Below are positions 15,940-24,541 of a stretch of 64,000 nt of DNA, in pieces (the first letter of the stretch is position 1; every line of letters begins with the position of its first letter). The notes below the pieces were generated by a model. It saw nothing but the letters and a program-made list of their open reading frames with translations. It was not told where the DNA came from and made no database searches. This DNA comes from Leadbetterella sp964423865 (GTDB lineage Bacteria; Bacteroidota; Bacteroidia; Cytophagales; Spirosomataceae), in NCBI GenBank assembly GCA_964423865.1, contig CAYRGN010000004.1, positions 66,202 to 130,201 of the forward strand, in the 5' to 3' direction. The translations under genes were made by a program, and so were the position numbers.

Positions 15940-18900
15940 ATGGCAGAAAATGATAACGACAAAACTAATACCTACGGTAATTCGGAGAACAACAAAACCG
16001 GAACCTATGGTAATTCTGAAAGTCAGAAAACCACTGCTTACAATTCCAAGCAGGAGGAAACCTCTGCCTACACTGATTTACAAAATAAAGAGTTCAAATC
16101 AAGAACACACGGAATTGGAATTGGCGATAAGGTTATTTTGAAAGGGAAAGAATTTTCCGTTGTTGGGATTATTTCTGAAGGCACAGGAGAGGCAACCATT
16201 TACAAAGTTGAAGATAGTTCAGAAAGCACTTTTGCTTTGAAGTTATATTTTGAATTCAGCAATGTTAAGGAAGAGCCCAATCCCGAAACATTAGAACGTA
16301 TTCGTAAAATCACAGACCCTGATATTCTAAAACTCTATGACTTTGGCACTGGAAGAGAAAAGTATCAAGATAAATATTGCTTTGAAATTTCTGACTTTGG
16401 AGAAGGTGGCGACTTATTTTCTGTTGCTGACTTCAAAAGCAAATACACAAAGGATTTTATTGAAAAAAATGTAGTTCCTGAAATTCTGAATGGGATATGG
16501 AAATTACAAGAGTTTAAAATTTATCACTGCGACTTAAAGCCGGGCAATGTCTTTTTCAAAGACAAAAACCAAACGGACTTATTGATAGGTGATTATGGCT
16601 CTGCAAAAGCATACGACCTTGAGACAAAAGAAGTACGAAAAACATCAACTGTAAAAGGCACAGATACTTATTTGCCACCCGAACAGGCAAGAGGGATAAT
16701 TTCAGAGAAGAATGATTATTATTCCTTTGGAATGATTCTACTGCACTTGCTTTACCCCGAATATCTTGCAGACGACAATACCATACGGCAGGTTGATAAG
16801 GAAAAGTTTGAAAAAATTGTTGCAAGACAATATAACTCTCAACCGATAGTTGACTTTAACCCTGAGTATAAGCGTCTAAATAATTTGATTGGAGGATTGA
16901 CCCTTGTCAATCATATTAACCGCTTTGGTAGAGAAGAAGTTGAGAAATGGCTGAAAGGAGAAGAAGTTGAGGTTAAATACAGGGCAGTGGAAGCAAGTTC
17001 AATTCAGCCAATAAAACTTGGTTATGCCACAATCAAAACCGACAAAGATTTTATCCATGTATTAGAAACTCAACCAAACTGGTATGACGATTTGATTGAA
17101 GACCAAGACACATTTGCAACGGTAAAAAGTTGGATGGATTCATACAGGGATATTCCTTCTAGAAAGGTATTTAATAGCATGATTAAATTCTATCAACAGT
17201 TTGGAAAGGATTATGTAAAGGAATCTTTATTAAGATATTTTGACCCTCAAAGAGATATTATAATTGAAAGTCAAGTTTTTAACTTTTTTTCATCTGAAAA
17301 TCCTGAAGAAGATATTAAAAACTACATTTCCGGAATTGACAAGATATGGAAACATGGAGGAAGTGATGCTAAATATAATATTGAAAAGATAAGGTTCTAC
17401 CTTTTCCAGTTAGAATTTTCATTATGGCAACTTAAAATAGACCCTGCAAACGGCAACAGTGCTGTTGGATTTTTAATTGATAAAAAATTATATACTCCTC
17501 TTGGTTTGCAACCACTGACTGCTGCATTTGCCGATTACAAAACCCAGACACAAACCAAAATAACTTACAAAGATGAAGCAGCAACTTACCGATTGCTCAT
17601 AGAGCTTTTTTACACTTCTAATCCTGATAGGACATTTAAAGACTTAAATAATAATCCGATAACAACTATTGATGACTTAGGGATTTATTACATTAAAAAC
17701 GAAGCAAATTTTGAAAACAAATATTTAAAAATTGAAAAAGAGAGATTCTTACAAAAGCTCAATAAATCAGAACTTAGTTCACTTGATTATAAGCAATTTG
17801 TTTTTGAAGTTTTTAAAGACAAAGCAGAAACGCAAATTGAGTTAATAAATCTAACCTTTGACAAGCATCGTGATTATAAGGTTAATTATAAATTTTACAA
17901 ATCGCTCAACTCATTTCTTTCTCAAAAGCATATTTCAACAGATTTTACTTCCCGGTCGGATAGTAATGAGATTTATAAAAATAGGAGGAGATTTTTTCAG
18001 CCCTTCAAAACAGAATGCGAAAACTTTATTTCAACTGTAACGCAAAAACACAATATAACAACACTCACGAATGAAAATCTTTCGAAAATAAGGAAAAAAT
18101 TTAATACGGATTCTTGGAAGCGTTATCTCTACATTTATTCAGGACAATTTCTTGCATTGCTTATTGCTATTCCGCTTGCAATAGCTGTTTATGGAATTGC
18201 GACACATCAATTTCATATCGGTAATGGTTCGAACTTTAAGCGAGGCATGACAGACAATCATGTAACTCCAGCCGTTACACATCGGTTCTATACGGTAAAG
18301 ACAGATGCCAATGTGCGTTCAGGGGCATCTGAACACACTTCTATTATAGGCAAAGCAAAGAAAGGTCAAGAAATTGAAGTGTTGGAAGCATCTAATTCCA
18401 AATGGTATAAAGTTAAAGTTTATAATACGATTGGCTATATTAGTTCTAAATTACTTTCTTATTCAAGAAGCAGCAATTCGTTAGTTCCACAGAGTATAAA
18501 TTCATCAACTCCAACAAAAACTCAAAACTCAAGTTCGGGTTCGAGTAACGAGTACAATTCTACAAGCAGTTCGGTTCCGGCAACACCCCCTGCATATAAC
18601 AATTCAAGCGACAACTCCTCAAATACGACACTTAACCAAAACTCAGCAGTTGAACCAACAAAACAATACCAATGGGTTTTGTGTAGCGATTGTAATGGAA
18701 GTGGAAATGTATCTGCTAATTCAACTTGTTCAAGTTGTATAGGGCAAGGTTCAAATCGTTGCACAGTTTGTGCCGGTATAGGATCATATAGTTGTACAAC
18801 CTGTGGAGGAGTAGGATCAAGCTACTGTACAGTTTGTGCCGGAATAGGGAGTTATGTTGTAGACTATAGTAATGGACGTAGAATTACATGCAGTAATTGT

Positions 18901-19077
18901 AACGGTAAAGGAAGATACATCTGCAATACTTGTGGGGGGAGGGGTAAACATATATGTAGTAATTGTAACGGTAAAGCAAAAACAGTCTGCAATTCATGCT
19001 CTGGCAAAGGAACGTTCACTACGTCTGGCACTTGTCAAAGATGTAATGGTAAAGGACAAATTCAAAAAGTAATATAA
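15940..19077 (+). CDS. Membrane Ser/Thr kinase with SH3 domain and ten zinc knuckles
   Basis: 1045 residues from ATG 15940, one base after the PP2C stop. Residues 5-45 hold imperfect KTxTYGNSE repeats rich in Thr/Tyr. The kinase domain (about 60-340) has EGTGEATIY (Gly loop), Lys101, HCDLKPGN (His196-Asp198; Arg of HRD replaced by Cys), GDYGSAK (Asp218; DFG reads DYG) and TYLPPEQA. A long helical region follows, then one TM near 734-755, a bacterial SH3 domain (about 782-838, TDANVRSGASEHTSIIGKA), a Ser/Asn/Thr linker, and from Cys915 ten CxxCxGx(G/A) motifs like the DnaJ zinc centre, which normally has four. Catalytic Lys and Asp residues remain, so activity is likely. The central component of the cluster. 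Confidence 0.93.
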   Translation: MAENDNDKTNTYGNSENNKTGTYGNSESQKTTAYNSKQEETSAYTDLQNKEFKSRTHGIGIGDKVILKGKEFSVVGIISEGTGEATIYKVEDSSESTFALKLYFEFSNVKEEPNPETLERIRKITDPDILKLYDFGTGREKYQDKYCFEISDFGEGGDLFSVADFKSKYTKDFIEKNVVPEILNGIWKLQEFKIYHCDLKPGNVFFKDKNQTDLLIGDYGSAKAYDLETKEVRKTSTVKGTDTYLPPEQARGIISEKNDYYSFGMILLHLLYPEYLADDNTIRQVDKEKFEKIVARQYNSQPIVDFNPEYKRLNNLIGGLTLVNHINRFGREEVEKWLKGEEVEVKYRAVEASSIQPIKLGYATIKTDKDFIHVLETQPNWYDDLIEDQDTFATVKSWMDSYRDIPSRKVFNSMIKFYQQFGKDYVKESLLRYFDPQRDIIIESQVFNFFSSENPEEDIKNYISGIDKIWKHGGSDAKYNIEKIRFYLFQLEFSLWQLKIDPANGNSAVGFLIDKKLYTPLGLQPLTAAFADYKTQTQTKITYKDEAATYRLLIELFYTSNPDRTFKDLNNNPITTIDDLGIYYIKNEANFENKYLKIEKERFLQKLNKSELSSLDYKQFVFEVFKDKAETQIELINLTFDKHRDYKVNYKFYKSLNSFLSQKHISTDFTSRSDSNEIYKNRRRFFQPFKTECENFISTVTQKHNITTLTNENLSKIRKKFNTDSWKRYLYIYSGQFLALLIAIPLAIAVYGIATHQFHIGNGSNFKRGMTDNHVTPAVTHRFYTVKTDANVRSGASEHTSIIGKAKKGQEIEVLEASNSKWYKVKVYNTIGYISSKLLSYSRSSNSLVPQSINSSTPTKTQNSSSGSSNEYNSTSSSVPATPPAYNNSSDNSSNTTLNQNSAVEPTKQYQWVLCSDCNGSGNVSANSTCSSCIGQGSNRCTVCAGIGSYSCTTCGGVGSSYCTVCAGIGSYVVDYSNGRRITCSNCNGKGRYICNTCGGRGKHICSNCNGKAKTVCNSCSGKGTFTTSGTCQRCNGKGQIQKVI

Positions 19078-19078
19078 C

Positions 19079-20614
19079 ATGAGCGGACCAAAAGATTACT
19101 CACCACCACCAAGATATTCAATGCAGGTTTTTGACGGTAAACTGAATCAGGTCTTTCAGTTACAAAGCCGTTTAAAAATGCTTTGCTATGAAATTGAAGG
19201 ATTTCAGATTTCCGATTCCAAACTCAATATTCAGTTTGATTGCAAGAAGGAACTGGACAAAATCAGAAAAAAAATTGACAAGGCTTTGGAAGTGCGTGGG
19301 TTTGACTATAAAGGAACTTTCGGACAGGAAACCTATGACCGAATAGACGGAGAAATTGATTTAAAAATTTCTGAACTGACGAGAGTAACCAATGAATGTG
19401 AAGTAATTAAAACTGATTTTACAAATAAAAAAAGAGATTATGATGCCTTTTGTTCATATCTCACATTTCACGAAAACTCCGGTATTTCATTTAATGACTT
19501 TAAAGCTCAAATAGCTCATTACTTTAAAACAGAGCTTGAAACCCGTGCTCCTGAAATTTTTAATGAGGCAAACTCTCAAATTGCTGCCGTTGAATTTACC
19601 AAACCAAAAACTGCATTTGATTTTGGCTTTAATGCAAAATTCAACTCAGAAAAACAATCTGTAGTTGAGCATATAATTGAGAAGGAGGCAGCTATTAATA
19701 AAATTCGCAGTGAAACTAATAATAAAGCAATTGATATATTAAAAAAGGGGAATGGCTCAAAAGGAAAGAAAAAAATCTCAGAAGATGTACAAACGATCGT
19801 AGAAAAAATAAATTCCCTAATTGCAAATTGTGATGAAGCTGCAATGAGAAAGAAGTATAAGGGTGATTTAGAACGATTGACTGAAAGTGAAAGTTTGGTG
19901 GACATCTACTTTTTTAAGGAACTCCACGATTCAATTCTTGAAACAGAGAAATCAAGAAAGTCAAAGGTTGTCATCAATGAGGTTTTATCGGAATTAAGTA
20001 AATTATCTTTTCATCTTTCGGCACAAGCAGGGCGGGAAACATTGGTAAAGTATTGCCTGACCTTGATGAACAATTCGAGTATTAGAAAAAATGAACTTGA
20101 TGAAGTGCAGATAAAATTTGAACGACTGAAAACTCACAGCGACAAATTTTATGAGGAAGATGAAATTAAAAATAAAGAACATCTTTTTCTTAAATCGCAA
20201 CTCATTCTTTGTTTAGAAAATCAGGGTTATGAAGTGATAGACGACCTTGAAATAATCGATTTTGAAAAGGAAAATGACTTTCTGTTAAAAATAAAAGGAC
20301 AGGAAAATTATCTGAATCTGAAATTTAAAGAAGATGGTTCAATGCGATATGTATTTCAAATTCCGGAGGATAAAGGTACATTAAGCACTGACCAAAAGAA
20401 TATGAAGCTGCACGAGATGAAAGTAACTTGTTCAGAGTTTCAGTCAGTTTTAAAAGACCTTGAAAAAATGGGGTTAAAACTAAATATGAGAAATGAGAAA
20501 CCTATTGAGTTAAATTCAATAGTTTCTATTACCAACAAACACAAAGAAAAACTAAAGACAAAATCCAAAAATCAGCAACAACAAGAGCAACTTAGAAAAA
20601 AATATTTAAACTAA
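19079..20614 (+). CDS. Coiled-coil protein of kinase cluster (unknown)
   Basis: 511 residues starting MSGPKDYSPPPRYSMQVF, one base after the kinase stop. The body is strongly helical with heptad-like stretches near 30-110, 180-300 and 320-390, and a lysine/glutamine-rich tail (KSKNQQQQEQLRKKYLN). A more globular beta-containing section lies near 385-445 (NQGYEVIDDLEII...LLKIKGQENYLNLKFKEDG). No signal peptide, membrane span or catalytic motif. I do not recognise the family. Its place between kinase and AAA+ genes suggests an adaptor or scaffold, possibly a substrate of one of them (inference). Confidence 0.7.
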   Translation: MSGPKDYSPPPRYSMQVFDGKLNQVFQLQSRLKMLCYEIEGFQISDSKLNIQFDCKKELDKIRKKIDKALEVRGFDYKGTFGQETYDRIDGEIDLKISELTRVTNECEVIKTDFTNKKRDYDAFCSYLTFHENSGISFNDFKAQIAHYFKTELETRAPEIFNEANSQIAAVEFTKPKTAFDFGFNAKFNSEKQSVVEHIIEKEAAINKIRSETNNKAIDILKKGNGSKGKKKISEDVQTIVEKINSLIANCDEAAMRKKYKGDLERLTESESLVDIYFFKELHDSILETEKSRKSKVVINEVLSELSKLSFHLSAQAGRETLVKYCLTLMNNSSIRKNELDEVQIKFERLKTHSDKFYEEDEIKNKEHLFLKSQLILCLENQGYEVIDDLEIIDFEKENDFLLKIKGQENYLNLKFKEDGSMRYVFQIPEDKGTLSTDQKNMKLHEMKVTCSEFQSVLKDLEKMGLKLNMRNEKPIELNSIVSITNKHKEKLKTKSKNQQQQEQLRKKYLN

Positions 20615-20620
20615 TTGCCA

Positions 20621-22471
20621 ATGGAAACCAGCAAAATATTTCCGAAATGGTTACAAGAACTAAAAAGATTCCAAGCCTTAAAATCGGAATTTTTCCTTTA
20701 CGGAAATGTGTATGATTGTTATTATTTTCCGAGAAATTATAATGATGTTACAAATGAGAGTGAATTGAAATATACTCCATTTGAAACATGTAAAGACCTT
20801 TTGCAAGTTTATCTGTTTTCTCAGGGATTCGAAGTAATAAGTTACTTTGATGTCATTGACGGAATTAGCGTTGAATCAAGTGATAAAACTATTACAGCAG
20901 ATAATATTGTTTCAACTCTGCAATTCCAAAACAAGGACACTGATTCTTACCTGAAAGATGCGAAAGGGAAAAAATTGGACGGGGCGATAAGCTTCTTTCG
21001 TGAACTTGCAGGAAATACGACAAAGCTTTCGGCAGGAATCATAAATTTTGCTTCGCGATTTACGTCTAATCCAAACGCATTGGAAGATGAGGCTAAACTT
21101 CTTTTTCTTAAGTTGATTAAAGCCGCACAAGAATCCGTTCCTTTTGATAATGGTAAGCGAAACATTCTCATTTTCATTTGCGACAAGCTGAATGACATTC
21201 CCGCATGGATACTTTTAGAAAATCCATTGACAAAAGGAATTGAAATTCAAAAACCAAACAGAGAAGAAAGAGTTAGATTTTTTGAACAACGCAATAAGCA
21301 GTTTTTTACAGAAGGGCAAGAGCCTAATATTTCAGAGGTGGGCAGAGTGTTTCCCGACCTGACAGAAAATTTCACCAATAGAGAACTTGAAAATCTGACT
21401 ATTATTTCAAAGCAAGAGAAGCTCCATATTAACAAGATGAAAGAGATAATTGATTTGTATAAATATGGTATCAGGGAAAATCCGTGGGAGAAAATTGACC
21501 CTGCAAAAATTGAAAATGCAGAGCAGGAATTGCGGAAAAGAGTTTTGGGTCAAGACAGAGCTATGAACAAAGCAGTTGAAATTATTCGCAGGTCAAACCT
21601 TGGACTTGACTCTATTGACAAAACAAGGCCAACAAGCAAACCGAAAGGAGTTTTGTTTTTTGCAGGTCCGACAGGAACAGGAAAAACCGAGTTGGCAAAA
21701 TCATTAGCAGAACTTATTTTCAGTGATGAAGAAGCGATGATTCGTTTTGATATGAGTGAATACAACGACAGCAATTCAGATGTAAAATTGATTGGGAGTC
21801 CACCCGGATATGTTGGCTATGAAGAAGGCGGGCAACTTACAGATGCAATCAGAAAGAAGCCGTTTAGCATTGTGTTGTTTGATGAAATTGAAAAAGCACA
21901 CTCAAAAATCTTTGACAAGTTCCTCCAAATACTTGACGATGGCAGATTGACAGACGGAAAAGGAGAAACAGTTTACTTTTCTCAATCGCTTATAGTGTTT
22001 ACAAGTAATCTGGGTATTTTCAAAGAAAACGAAAATGGAAGGAGAATTCCGAATGTGGAATTTGGCGATGCCTACGAATCAATGGAAGAGAAAGTTAAGG
22101 CAGAAATCAAAAATTTTTTCGGAAGCAAATTAGGCAGACCTGAAATTTTTAACCGTTTTGGTGACAATTTCGTTGTGTTTGATTTTATCAGACCGGAAGT
22201 TGCAGGAAAAATTGTTCAGAAGAATTTAAATATCATAAAAGAGAACTTGAAAAAACTAAGAAATATCTCGCTTGAATCTGATGATGCTTTTGTAAATGCG
22301 TTTATAGAAGTTGCAGCAAAAGATAATTTAGAAATGGGTGGCCGAGGAATTGTAAACCGAATTGAAACTTTTATTAAAAATGGATTGACAAATTTTATGT
22401 TCAAAACCAAGAAAGTTGAGGATTGCACAATCAAAATGAGAGTAGAAAATAATGAGGTCGTTTTTGAATGA
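20621..22471 (+). CDS. ClpB/ClpA-like AAA+ ATPase with divergent N-terminal domain
   Basis: 616 residues from ATG 20621 (a TTG two codons earlier is also open). Residues 1-300 resemble a decayed first AAA module: strands such as FFLYGNVYDCYYF and NILIFICDKL are present but no Walker A is. Residues 305-616 match the second AAA+ module of ClpA/B: RVLGQDRAM, Walker A GPTGTGKT (349-356), FDMSEY, pore loop GYVG in SPPGYVGYEEGGQL, Walker B LFDEIEKAH (Asp421-Glu422), FTSNLG (sensor 1), RPEIFNRF (Arg finger) and GGRGIVNRI (sensor 2). It should be an ATP-driven remodeller. No ClpP-binding IGF/L loop was seen. Overlaps the radical SAM gene by 4 bases. Confidence 0.9.
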   Translation: METSKIFPKWLQELKRFQALKSEFFLYGNVYDCYYFPRNYNDVTNESELKYTPFETCKDLLQVYLFSQGFEVISYFDVIDGISVESSDKTITADNIVSTLQFQNKDTDSYLKDAKGKKLDGAISFFRELAGNTTKLSAGIINFASRFTSNPNALEDEAKLLFLKLIKAAQESVPFDNGKRNILIFICDKLNDIPAWILLENPLTKGIEIQKPNREERVRFFEQRNKQFFTEGQEPNISEVGRVFPDLTENFTNRELENLTIISKQEKLHINKMKEIIDLYKYGIRENPWEKIDPAKIENAEQELRKRVLGQDRAMNKAVEIIRRSNLGLDSIDKTRPTSKPKGVLFFAGPTGTGKTELAKSLAELIFSDEEAMIRFDMSEYNDSNSDVKLIGSPPGYVGYEEGGQLTDAIRKKPFSIVLFDEIEKAHSKIFDKFLQILDDGRLTDGKGETVYFSQSLIVFTSNLGIFKENENGRRIPNVEFGDAYESMEEKVKAEIKNFFGSKLGRPEIFNRFGDNFVVFDFIRPEVAGKIVQKNLNIIKENLKKLRNISLESDDAFVNAFIEVAAKDNLEMGGRGIVNRIETFIKNGLTNFMFKTKKVEDCTIKMRVENNEVVFE

Positions 22472-23085
22472 ATTGGCAACTAAATAAAATACAATACCCT
22501 GTTTACAATCTTGGTGAGGGAAAAAGAATCGGGATTTGGATTCAAGGTTGTAATCTTGGATGTAAGGGTTGTGTAAATCAAACTCTTTGGAATAGAAGAG
22601 GAGGCAAAAGTATACCTGTAATTGATGTTTTTAATTGGGTTGTTTCAATTAAAAATGATTTTGACGGGATAACTATTTCGGGAGGAGAGCCATTTCAGCA
22701 ATACGAACAACTTGTTTCATTTCTGCATTTGATAAAAACTAAAACGAGTTTGAATGTTCATTGCTTTACGGGATATTATTTACATGAATTAGTTGAACTC
22801 TATCCTGACAAACTTTTCCTAAAATATATTGATAGACTTGTTGATGGCAGATATATCCAAGAACAGCACGACAATTCAAATATGAAAGGTTCAGCAAACC
22901 AAACCATATACAAATTTGCCAATGGTGTTCCACTAATTGATAATGAAATCAAACCTTCTAAAAAATGGTCTGTGAAAGTTGATAACAATAATGAAATTTA
23001 TATGGCAGGTATTCCGAAACAAAACGAGTTAAAGAATTTGTGCCACGAATTAGAATTAGTAGGAATACAAAAAACGTTCAGGTAA
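22468..23085 (+). CDS. Radical SAM protein, anaerobic RNR-activase (NrdG)-like
   Basis: 205 residues. The cluster motif is CNLGCKGC (Cys28, Cys32, Cys35: CxxxCxxC), preceded by IGIWIQG, followed by the SAM-binding GGEP at 72-75 and by DGRYI and GSANQTI segments, all characteristic of the NrdG-type activating-enzyme group. Such enzymes reductively cleave SAM, usually to place a glycyl radical on a partner. No glycyl-radical enzyme or nrdD is in the window, so the target here is unknown. The ATGA overlap with the AAA+ gene implies translational coupling. It may modify a cluster protein or generate a small molecule (inference). Confidence 0.9.
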   Translation: MNWQLNKIQYPVYNLGEGKRIGIWIQGCNLGCKGCVNQTLWNRRGGKSIPVIDVFNWVVSIKNDFDGITISGGEPFQQYEQLVSFLHLIKTKTSLNVHCFTGYYLHELVELYPDKLFLKYIDRLVDGRYIQEQHDNSNMKGSANQTIYKFANGVPLIDNEIKPSKKWSVKVDNNNEIYMAGIPKQNELKNLCHELELVGIQKTFR

Positions 23086-23086
23086 A

Positions 23087-23710
23087 ATGTTCAAAATAAT
23101 CTGTCCAAGTTGCAACGCAGAAAATAAGTTTCAATCAAGAATTGATCCCCCTTCGGAATGTTCATTTTGTTGGGAACCAATTCCGATAGATACTCAAATA
23201 GTTGGGGAGGATGATGGCAGAGAAATAACAGGACTTACAATCATTTATCAAATCACACAACAACGAATTGAGATTTCTGCATTGCATAAAGTAGTTTTAG
23301 GAAGGGAAAATTTTGGAGCAAATGTTTTCTCACAAATCCTTTTCAATGGAAAGCCAGTTGTGAGCCGTAAACATTGTTCAATAGAATTTAAAGAAGGAAA
23401 TTTCTATTTGCTTGATGAGGATTCTTTGAACGGCACATTTTACGGAGTGAATAAGCTAAATTGTAAAAGTACTCCTCAAATGATTGAAGACAAAAGCATT
23501 CTCTATATCGGGGAAGAAGCATTCATTGCACAGATAAATTATGAGGAATCAAAAGGAGATGAAAGACCCAAAGTTGAAAAGGGCAAGCAAGAAGAAGCTA
23601 AAACAATCAAACAATATAGATGCAGAGGATGTGGCAATAACTTTGAGCAATTAACTGATGATTGTCCAACTTGTGAGAGATATAATAGCTTGGTTCCAAT
23701 TTATGAGTAA
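23087..23710 (+). CDS. FHA-domain protein with zinc ribbons at both ends
   Basis: 207 residues, one base after the radical SAM stop. Residues 6-28 form a zinc ribbon (CPSC ... CSFC). An FHA domain spans about 50-155, with the phosphothreonine-binding residues visible: GR at 72-73, SRKH at 93-96 and SLNGT shortly after. A charged linker (ESKGDERPKVEKGKQEE) leads to a rubredoxin-like ribbon, CRGC ... CPTC (Cys179-Cys196). FHA domains read phosphothreonine, so this is the likely reader of the adjacent kinase's products. No membrane segment. The pairing is inference; the domain call is firm. Confidence 0.93.
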   Translation: MFKIICPSCNAENKFQSRIDPPSECSFCWEPIPIDTQIVGEDDGREITGLTIIYQITQQRIEISALHKVVLGRENFGANVFSQILFNGKPVVSRKHCSIEFKEGNFYLLDEDSLNGTFYGVNKLNCKSTPQMIEDKSILYIGEEAFIAQINYEESKGDERPKVEKGKQEEAKTIKQYRCRGCGNNFEQLTDDCPTCERYNSLVPIYE

Positions 23711-23719
23711 AAGTAAACA

Positions 23720-24088
23720 ATGGGCAGATATGTAAATGATAACCTTTTCATAAATGAGCAAGTGATATTTGAAACCAACTATCATTGGATTCATTATTTC
23801 AGTTGGGTATCACTTCTTACTTTGGGAATTTACCCTATTATTCAAAGCTACACTGACGAGTTTGTTGTTACTGACAGAAGGATAATCATCAAGAAAGGAC
23901 TGATTTCATACTTTACCCTTGAAATGAATTTGGAACGGGTAGAAACCGTAAATGTCCGTCAAAGTATTTTAGGAAGAATCTTAGGGTATGGTTCTATTAC
24001 CATAATCGGGACAGGGGGTACAAGAGAACCTTTTCACGATATAAACACGCCCTTGGAATTTAGAAGAAGTTTTATGGAAATTGCTTAA
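23720..24088 (+). CDS. Bacterial PH domain (bPH2/DUF304-like) membrane protein
   Basis: 122 residues. An N-terminal hydrophobic segment (YFSWVSLLTLGIYPII, about 26-42) is followed by the bPH2 signature: DEFVVTDRRIIIKKGLISY, then LERVETVNVRQSILGRILGYG and the Gly-rich TIIGTGGTREPF strand. Such domains generally sit at the cytoplasmic face of membranes. Spacing is 9 bases from the FHA gene and 2 bases to the next membrane gene, so the cluster's products look membrane-associated. Specific ligand unknown. Confidence 0.85.
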   Translation: MGRYVNDNLFINEQVIFETNYHWIHYFSWVSLLTLGIYPIIQSYTDEFVVTDRRIIIKKGLISYFTLEMNLERVETVNVRQSILGRILGYGSITIIGTGGTREPFHDINTPLEFRRSFMEIA

Positions 24089-24090
24089 AT

Positions 24091-24435
24091 ATGTTTGGCA
24101 ACAGAAATAAAGACCAACAAGGTAATTCGTTTACGAAAACATTGGTAAACATTGCAACGATTATAAGTATGGCAATTACTTGTATTAAGCTTGCCTACAA
24201 TGGAATTGTATCTATCGAAATCGCTGTGTTCATTATGGTGGGAGTTGTAGTTTTTGTTGCATTAGGCAATAATTTAGCAAAGGTTGTTTTAGTGGTAGCA
24301 GCATTATTTTTGTTTGTACTGCTATACTCCTATGGCGATAAAGCAGCATTTTTACAGATAATGGCACAAATGCTCACTCTGATAATTGTACTGATTGGGC
24401 TTTATATAATGTTTCGTGGATTTTTCGGAAGATAG
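24091..24435 (+). CDS. Small three-to-four-TM membrane protein
   Basis: 114 residues with hydrophobic segments near 17-37, 43-61, 64-81 and 88-110, and a short hydrophilic N-terminus (MFGNRNKDQQGNSF). The C-terminus (MFRGFFGR) is basic and probably cytoplasmic. Two bases separate it from the PH-domain gene. No family recognised; it may be the integral partner for the PH protein or the kinase (inference). Confidence 0.7.
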   Translation: MFGNRNKDQQGNSFTKTLVNIATIISMAITCIKLAYNGIVSIEIAVFIMVGVVVFVALGNNLAKVVLVVAALFLFVLLYSYGDKAAFLQIMAQMLTLIIVLIGLYIMFRGFFGR

Positions 24436-24541
24436 GAAGCCCTCCTTTTTTGCCTTAAATAGTTGCTAAATTAGAGATGAAATAAGAGGAGATTGCTGAA
24501 AATCCTGGAATAGAGTAAGCATTAATATACAAACATCAAAT

